DNA of 17,678 bases from Candidatus Atribacteria bacterium. GTDB lineage: Bacteria; Atribacterota; Atribacteria; Atribacterales; Caldatribacteriaceae. The notes under the pieces were generated by a model. It ran no database searches. It was given only the letters and a program-made list of their open reading frames with translations, and had not been told where the DNA came from. Location: the NCBI GenBank assembly GCA_029982105.1, contig JARRCQ010000005.1:1-17678 (forward strand), read 5' to 3'. Shown piece by piece: positions 13,075 through 17,678 of this stretch. Numbering within the stretch: position 1 is the first letter of the stretch; each line of letters begins with the position of its first letter. The translations under genes were made by a program, and so were the position numbers.

Positions 13075-14388
13075 TTGCCAGTTTTTAGAATTTTAGTAGT
13101 TGACGATGAAGAATCGCTAAGAGAGATGTTACAAGAATTTTTAGAAGGAGAGGGAATGCTGGTAGAGCTGGCTCAAAACGGCCAAGAAGCTTTAGAAAAA
13201 CTACGCTCTCTTAACTTAGACCTGGTTTTATTAGATTTGCGCATGCCAGGAATAAGTGGTATAGAAATTTTGCAAGAGATAAAAAAAGAGGAGCCGGATT
13301 TGCCAGTTGTAGTTATTACTGCTTATGGTAGTGTAGATAACGCTGTAGAAACTTTGAAAATGGGAGCTTTTGACTTTATCACCAAACCTTTTAAATTAGA
13401 AGAACTACGAAATGCTATCTCCCGGGCTTTAGAAGTGGAGTTATTGAAAAGAGAGAGACAATATCTTTTAGAAGAGATGCAGGACCAATTCTGTTTTGAG
13501 GGAGTAGTAGGCCAATCTCCTCGAATGAGAGAAGTAATGCGCGTAGCTTCATTAGTAGCAAAAACTGATGCCACTGCTTTAATTTATGGAGAAAGTGGGA
13601 CAGGGAAGGAGCTTTTAGCTCGTTCTATTCATTACCAGAGCAGTAGGCGAGATAAACCTTTTGTGGTAGTAAATTGTGGCGCTATTGCTGAAACTCTTTT
13701 AGAGAGTGAGCTATTCGGTCATGAAAAGGGAGCTTTTACCGGAGCGCAGGCTCGAAAATTAGGTAAATTTGAGTTGGCTGATGAAGGAACTATTTTTTTA
13801 GATGAAATTGGAGAGATGAGCCCAGCAATGCAAGTTAAAATCCTTCGCGTGTTACAAGAAAGAAGTTTTGAACGGGTAGGGGGAACTAATTTAATTCAGG
13901 TGGATGTGCGCATCATAGCTGCTACCAATAGAGACTTAAGGAAAGAGGTACGAGAAGGTAAATTTCGCGAAGACCTTTATTACCGTCTAAATGTGGTGCC
14001 CATTGAGCTTCCCCCTTTGAGGTCACGTAAAGAAGACCTTCCTCTTCTCTGCGATTTCATAATCAAAAAACACTCTCAAAAATTACACAAGAAAATCAAA
14101 GGAATATCTCCGCAAGCTATGCGTCTTCTCAAAAAATACAACTGGCCTGGAAATATCCGTGAGTTAGACAACGTTATAGAACGGGCTATAATTTTAACTG
14201 AGGATGAAATTATTGATGTGGAAGACCTGCATATTTTTGAAGCCCCTTATGAATATCGCTGGAAAACTCTAAAAGAATTAGAAAATGACTATATTGAAGA
14301 AGTTTTAGAATACACTGGAGGAGACGTAGAGAAAGCCGCCCATATTTTGGGACTGTCTCCTGAAGAATTAGAAAGATTTAGGCAGTAG
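13075..14388 (+). CDS. NtrC-family sigma54-dependent response regulator with shortened DNA-binding tail
   Basis: 437 residues from a TTG at 13075, which follows GGGAGG by 7 bases and gives the normal receiver start MPVFRILVVDDEES. The receiver domain (3-120) has phospho-acceptor D54 in VLLDLRMPG, T82 and K104. The AAA+ domain (about 140-370) has Walker A GESGTGKE (K168), the sigma54-contacting GAFTGA (199-204), Walker B IFLDEIGEM (D213, E214), an arginine in YYRLN (R274) and NWPGNIRELDN. The C-terminus keeps the first Fis-type helices (YIEEVLEYTGGDVEKAAHIL) but ends ILGLSPEELERFRQ, where relatives have ILGISRRTLYRKLKEY, so the recognition helix is altered and short. It should activate sigma54 promoters when phosphorylated, perhaps without strong DNA binding. 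No histidine kinase is adjacent. Its end overlaps gtrA by 11 bp, tail to tail. Confidence 0.93.
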   Translation: MPVFRILVVDDEESLREMLQEFLEGEGMLVELAQNGQEALEKLRSLNLDLVLLDLRMPGISGIEILQEIKKEEPDLPVVVITAYGSVDNAVETLKMGAFDFITKPFKLEELRNAISRALEVELLKRERQYLLEEMQDQFCFEGVVGQSPRMREVMRVASLVAKTDATALIYGESGTGKELLARSIHYQSSRRDKPFVVVNCGAIAETLLESELFGHEKGAFTGAQARKLGKFELADEGTIFLDEIGEMSPAMQVKILRVLQERSFERVGGTNLIQVDVRIIAATNRDLRKEVREGKFREDLYYRLNVVPIELPPLRSRKEDLPLLCDFIIKKHSQKLHKKIKGISPQAMRLLKKYNWPGNIRELDNVIERAIILTEDEIIDVEDLHIFEAPYEYRWKTLKELENDYIEEVLEYTGGDVEKAAHILGLSPEELERFRQ

Positions 14389-14776
14389 TTTCAAACACCC
14401 AAAACTTATTACCTAGAAAATTTACTCCCACCGAGAAGCCAGTAGCCAAAACCTTGCTAGGCAGAACTTTCCACCCTCCTTTGCTTTGTAAAACATAAAG
14501 CACCAAAAGAGATACTCCTAAGGAGCATAAATTAACAAAAATAAATTTAACTACTTCAACAGCAGTAAAACCTTCTTTTTTTTGAAAGGTCCAAAACTTG
14601 TTGAAAAAGTAACTATTAACCATACCACAAGAATAGGAAATAACCTGCGATATGGTATAAATCAACCCCAGGTAACGGTTGAGAATCATAAAAACCCCAA
14701 AATCTACAGCAGTATTCATTATTCCCACTAAATTGAATTTGATAAACTGTCCCAGGGTTTTCCAGGAACTAGTCAT
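14378..14776 (-). CDS. GtrA-family membrane protein
   Basis: 132 residues from the ATG at 14776, which has AAGGAG 10 bases upstream; a GTG just before it is the alternative, and a TTG at 14800 is not supported. The GtrA fold shows four hydrophobic segments: around FIKFNLVGIMNTAVDFGVF, YTISQVISYSCGMVNSYFF, VKFIFVNLCSLGVSLLVLYV and KVLATGFSVGVNFLGNKFWV. The NKFWTF and NKFWVF repeats after segments two and four are typical. GtrA-like proteins are thought to flip polyprenyl-phosphate-linked sugars across the inner membrane. It overlaps the end of the upstream glycosyltransferase by 8 bp, which makes a GtrB-GtrA pair, and its 3' end overlaps the convergent response regulator. Confidence 0.88.
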   Translation of the reverse strand: MTSSWKTLGQFIKFNLVGIMNTAVDFGVFMILNRYLGLIYTISQVISYSCGMVNSYFFNKFWTFQKKEGFTAVEVVKFIFVNLCSLGVSLLVLYVLQSKGGWKVLPSKVLATGFSVGVNFLGNKFWVFETTA

Positions 14777-15731
14777 CACTCTCTTCTCCTTCTTTTTCAA
14801 AGCCTATTGTGTTTTCTACAATATAGAGGGGTCGCCCTTTAGCTTCTTCATAAATCCTGCCTATATACTCTCCTATAATTCCCAAAGCAAGAAGAACAAT
14901 CCCACTAACCAGAAGATTTAAAGCACCTATTAATGAGGAAGCATAAAAAGTATTCTTTCCTCCCAGATACTGAAAAAGAACCACCAGGAAAAGTACCAAG
15001 CTAAACAGAGAGAGAGGAATGCCTACATAAGTAGCTATTTTAAGTGGTTTATCAGAAAAAGAGGTAATTCCATCCCAGGCTAGTTTGAGCATTTTCCGCA
15101 GAGGATATTTGCTTTCCCCTGCCCACCTTTTTTCTCTTACATATTCCACACTAGTTTGGCGAAAGCCCACCCAGCTTACCAGACCTCTAACAAATCGATT
15201 TTTTTCTCGAAGAAGCCTTAAAACATCCACTACCTTTTTGTCCATCAGGCGGAAATCACCCGTATCTACCGGTATATCTACTGAGGTAGCTTTTTTTAAG
15301 AGACGGTAGAAGAAAGAAGCGGTAAATTTCTTAAAAAAACTTTCTCCTTCTCTCTTTGCTCTCTTCCCGTAAACTACTTCGTATCCTTCTTCCCACTTTT
15401 CTATCATAGTCAAAATAACCTCAGGGGGGTCTTGCAAATCAGCATCAATCACCACTACCGCTTGTCCTTGCGCATAATCCACTCCTGCAGTAATAGCTAT
15501 TTGATGACCAAAATTACGGGAAAAATTGATAACCCTGACCGCCTTATCTTCTTGAGCTAGATTCTCCAAAATCTGTCGGCTCTTATCTTGGCTTCCATCG
15601 TTAACAAAAATGAGCTCATAATTCCCTGAAGCAGAGCCCATCACTTGCTTCATTCTTTTGTAAGTCTCGGGAAGAACCTCCTCCTCGTTATAAACCGGGA
15701 TAACCACTGAAAAATCAATCCTATTTTTCAT
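14769..15731 (-). CDS. GtrB/DPM1-like polyprenyl-phosphate glycosyltransferase (GT2)
   Basis: 320 residues from the ATG at 15731; AAGGAG ends 6 bases upstream, whereas an ATG two codons earlier abuts it and is unlikely. The GT2 catalytic domain shows FSVVIPVYNEEEVLPETY at 7-24, IFVNDGSQDKS at 41-51, SRNFGHQIAITAG at 71-83 and VIDADLQDPPEV at 94-105 (D96, D98 as metal site), then KRWAGESKY at 201-209. Two transmembrane segments follow (about 231-257 and 262-290), ending GIIGEYIGRIYEE as in GtrB and YfdH-like enzymes. It would move a sugar from a nucleotide carrier to undecaprenyl phosphate on the inner face of the membrane, with the GtrA-like protein flipping it for glycan decoration. The acceptor glycan may be the one built by the other sugar genes in the window; that is inference. 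Confidence 0.93.
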   Translation of the reverse strand: MKNRIDFSVVIPVYNEEEVLPETYKRMKQVMGSASGNYELIFVNDGSQDKSRQILENLAQEDKAVRVINFSRNFGHQIAITAGVDYAQGQAVVVIDADLQDPPEVILTMIEKWEEGYEVVYGKRAKREGESFFKKFTASFFYRLLKKATSVDIPVDTGDFRLMDKKVVDVLRLLREKNRFVRGLVSWVGFRQTSVEYVREKRWAGESKYPLRKMLKLAWDGITSFSDKPLKIATYVGIPLSLFSLVLFLVVLFQYLGGKNTFYASSLIGALNLLVSGIVLLALGIIGEYIGRIYEEAKGRPLYIVENTIGFEKEGEESDD

Positions 15732-15796
15732 ATCCATCTCCTTGATTTTTACTCTGGCCCTATTATACCCCCTTGATTATTATTGGCAATATAGAC

Positions 15797-15945
15797 TATA
15801 AGGGGAGTATCCCTTTATAATCCCGACTATAAGGAGGGCAAAGCCCCCTTATGACCCCCAAAAGCAAAAAAATAAAGACTTAAAAAGAAAAGACCAGTGA
15901 GGAAGCAAAAACTTCCTCACTATAAGGGGGAAAATACCCCTATAA
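15797..15945. repeat. Run of four hairpin repeats upstream of gtrB
   Basis: 15797-15819 has TATAAGGG/CCCTTTATA arms. 15829-15852 has ATAAGGAGGGC/GCCCCCTTAT arms and is followed by GACCCCCAAAAGCAAA. 15896-15921 is a perfect 10-bp AGTGAGGAAG/CTTCCTCACT hairpin. 15921-15945 has TATAAGGGG/CCCCTATA arms followed by AGCTCCAAAA. The arms differ in sequence but stay complementary. Confidence 0.75.
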
Positions 15946-15994
15946 GCTCCAAAATACAACCTACGGCGTAAACATTAAAGACAAATTAGATAGT

Positions 15995-16129
15995 GTTAAA
16001 AACTCGGGATCGCCACGGGAAACGAAAACACGACCCTCGCGATGACGGATGAGGAGGCTCCGCCTCCTCATAACCCCCAAAAGACAAAAAAACAAAAAAC
16101 AACTGAGGAAGAAAAAGCGTCTTCCTCAG
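15995..16129. repeat. Three further palindromic repeats before the UPF0158 remnant
   Basis: 15995-16047 runs from TCGGGATCGCCACGGG to CCCTCGCGATGACGG, a member of the TCGCAATGACG-type repeats. 16049-16071 is a perfect 10-bp ATGAGGAGGC/GCCTCCTCAT hairpin with a 3-base loop, followed by AACCCCCAAAAGACAAA. 16103-16129 is a perfect 9-bp CTGAGGAAG/CTTCCTCAG hairpin. The gap 15738-16198 contains no gene. Confidence 0.75.
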
Positions 16130-16198
16130 GGCTCGCGATGACAGATTACTTTTCTTTTTCGTTAAGTTATAATATAAGTTAGTCTATATTCTGATTAT

Positions 16199-16512
16199 AT
16201 GGATGAAGCAGACCTTGAAGAGCTAAAGGACAAAGTTGATGAAAATCCTGACCGCTATGAACCGATACCTAAAGCCGAATCTTATGAGGGTTATGAAGAT
16301 ATGGTAGATTTTATTGCCACCGTGGAAAATGAGCACCTTGTCGAGTTGCTTGAGGTAGCTATGACGGTAAAGGTGCCTTCCGCCGATTTAAAGATGTTCT
16401 GGCCTCTTACCCCGAAGAAAGAGAGAGATGGTATCGTTTCAAGGATGAGAGAATGAAAGAAAGAGCGCTTTCTTGGCTTGAGACTATAGGCATAAGCCCC
16501 TCGAAGGAGTGA
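16199..16512 (+). pseudogene. UPF0158 family gene, N-terminally truncated and frameshifted
   Basis: The frame from 16199 reads MDEADLEELKDKVDENPDRY then EPIPKAESYEGYEDMVDFIA, the central part of UPF0158 proteins. After AMTVK near 16361-16370 the family sequence continues in another frame: GKGAFRRFKDVLASYPEERE, then WYRFKDERMKERALSWLE and GISPSKE, ending at a TGA at 510-512 of the 16-kb block. One base is missing at about 16358-16366. The first 50 or so residues of the family are absent: an in-frame TAA lies just upstream and repeats precede it. No SD precedes the ATG. The AAGGAG used by the next gene is formed by its last codons, so the two were once translated together. The function of UPF0158 is unknown. 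Confidence 0.75.
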
Positions 16513-16517
16513 TTTGT

Positions 16518-17450
16518 ATGACATTGACTAATAGCACAATAGAACGGTTGGTGGAATGGTGTTATAAAAGTGATATTATTGCTAATATTAGGGCTCAAGC
16601 TCGAGAGGAGTTTTTCGGAGACGATGAAGTAAAAGCGAGTGATTATCTGGCTGATACTGGTAGCTTTAACGGTCGCGAGCGACGGTTTATGGGTTGGTTC
16701 ACCTTTAGTTTTAAATTGCCTGATGGGCGACACCCTGCTGAACTGGCAGCTCAAGCTCTACTAAAAGAGCCCAAGCTTTCTCTCACTCTTGATGCCATCC
16801 AGAAAGCAAGATATATAACTGGCGTGGTCACCAAAGTTATGAATGGCCGGGGTTTTGATATGGAACTGGAAGATGAAAAGTTTACAGTGAATAACCCGAT
16901 GTTAAGTCGTATTTTGAGTAAAGGACAACTTGTCTCCGCTCATATTTTGCCCAATGGACAAAACCGGTGGTTGGTGGGTCCAGGCTGGTTAACGTGGCCA
17001 TTTTCTCCATGGCCACACCTGCGTCCCCGGTTAAAAACTCTCTTTCAGCTTAACCCCATAGAGGTGGAAAGATTCCTTCAGGGAAAAACAAAAACACCGG
17101 AAGAAGTAAAAAATGTCGAACATCCTCAAGATGATACCCTTGAAGCAGCAGTAGCCCGTATGTCTGAGATGGCTAAAAAAGAAGGAAAACCGAATCTCAT
17201 AATGTCACCCGAGGAATGGAAAGATATTGTCCTATCCTATATGGCAAATAACGATATTATCGGTTTTGGTGAGGAGATTCGCCAGCGAGTGGAGAACCTT
17301 AACTCCATTGAGGAGGCCAATAAGTGGCTCGCCCTAGCTATGAATATCTGGAATACAACACCTCAACCAGACCGGGGAGGGAAATCAGCTATTGAAATAA
17401 TGCGCCAGCAACAGGGTAACAGAAAACCTTCCCCACCAGGCAGCTGGTAA
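16518..17450 (+). CDS. Protein of unknown function
   Basis: 310 residues from the ATG at 16518; AAGGAG ends 8 bases upstream, inside the tail of the UPF0158 remnant. No signal peptide, membrane segment or catalytic motif is recognised. The N-terminal part has RRFMGWFTFSFKLPDGRHP (residues about 57-75). A beta-rich middle runs through ITGVVTKVMNGRGFDMELED and QLVSAHILPNGQNRWLVGPG. An acidic helical section follows. The C-terminal motif EEANKWLALAMNIWNTTPQP precedes DRGGKSAIEIM. The middle and end recall an uncharacterised domain that I remember beside SEC-C zinc motifs (FxVxxVxxGxGLxLxDxxxG..., WNxTPxxxxGGKSPxE), but no SEC-C cysteines are present. Treat that as a weak lead. Codon use is like the neighbours. 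Confidence 0.75.
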   Translation: MTLTNSTIERLVEWCYKSDIIANIRAQAREEFFGDDEVKASDYLADTGSFNGRERRFMGWFTFSFKLPDGRHPAELAAQALLKEPKLSLTLDAIQKARYITGVVTKVMNGRGFDMELEDEKFTVNNPMLSRILSKGQLVSAHILPNGQNRWLVGPGWLTWPFSPWPHLRPRLKTLFQLNPIEVERFLQGKTKTPEEVKNVEHPQDDTLEAAVARMSEMAKKEGKPNLIMSPEEWKDIVLSYMANNDIIGFGEEIRQRVENLNSIEEANKWLALAMNIWNTTPQPDRGGKSAIEIMRQQQGNRKPSPPGSW

Positions 17451-17509
17451 GTGGCTGTTTAGTTCTTAAAGGTAGCTATTCAGCAAAAAGGGGATAACTA
17501 CTTTTGTAT

Positions 17510-17678
17510 AGTATCCCGCAAAACTAGTTAAACAACTATTAAAACTTTAAAAAGTAAATTACATCAGAAATCAAAAACCCAAGTTCGTTACGCTGGAGTA
17601 CTTTTTCCCAGCGTTATAGTTTGTAATCTTTATCATCTATTGTGCCTTTATTTTACGTCGTAGACAGTGAGGGATACT
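17510..17678. mobile_element. MITE-like element with AGTATCCC/GGGATACT inverted ends
   Basis: AGTATCCC at 17510-17517 and GGGATACT at 17671-17678 are perfect inverted ends enclosing 169 bp without any gene. The left 67 bp recur inverted at 12882-12946 and partly at 1228-1268. A CGCTGG/CCAGCG hairpin (17591-17613) lies inside. The right end coincides with the window edge, so a longer terminal repeat or a target duplication cannot be judged. Confidence 0.5.

Overview
The window is AT-rich bacterial DNA (about 40% G+C by eye). Start sites are preceded by strong AAGGAGG-type Shine-Dalgarno (SD) sequences, and ATG, GTG and TTG are all used as starts. A lipobox lipoprotein, dTDP-rhamnose-type sugar genes, a GtrA/GtrB-like pair, an NtrC-type regulator and a cyclic-di-GMP riboswitch fit an uncultivated, probably Gram-negative (diderm) bacterium. 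The sequence does not fix the phylum. The intergenic spaces are unusually full of small palindromic repeats of several families, while the genes are free of them.

Left end (1-2930): an accessory stretch of small toxin-antitoxin-like genes. It holds the tail of a TumE/DUF6516-like protein, a DUF433 + DUF5615 (PIN-like) pair in which the toxin gene carries a one-base frameshift, and an intact hicAB pair. Palindromic repeats separate and follow these genes.

Centre (2930-10081): cell-surface sugar metabolism. A 1171-residue minus-strand protein fuses a GT4 glycosyltransferase, two SAM methyltransferases and a GT2 glycosyltransferase. Across a repeat-filled 576-bp gap lies a tight plus-strand operon, rfbA - rfbC-like - rfbD - rfbB, which would make dTDP-L-rhamnose or a related deoxysugar. 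The fused enzyme is a plausible user of such sugars.

10082-12760 (minus strand): a C39-like cysteine peptidase lipoprotein sits behind a well-formed GEMM-I (c-di-GMP-I) riboswitch that has its own promoter. A stem that could mask the ribosome binding site lies between aptamer and start codon. Upstream of this unit is a two-gene cupin + M29 aminopeptidase operon.

13075-15731: an orphan sigma54-type response regulator whose DNA-binding tail is cut short converges with, and overlaps by 11 bp, a gtrB-gtrA-like pair for polyprenyl-phosphate sugar transfer and flipping.

Right end (15738-17678): a 460-bp block of hairpin repeats, a broken UPF0158 gene (N-terminus missing, one frameshift), a translationally linked 310-residue protein of unknown function, and what looks like a complete small element with AGTATCCC inverted ends, whose relatives occur at 12882-12946 and 1228-1268.

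The observations most worth following are the c-di-GMP-controlled peptidase with its translational switch, the hairpin family whose arms differ between copies but stay complementary, and the four-domain sugar enzyme.
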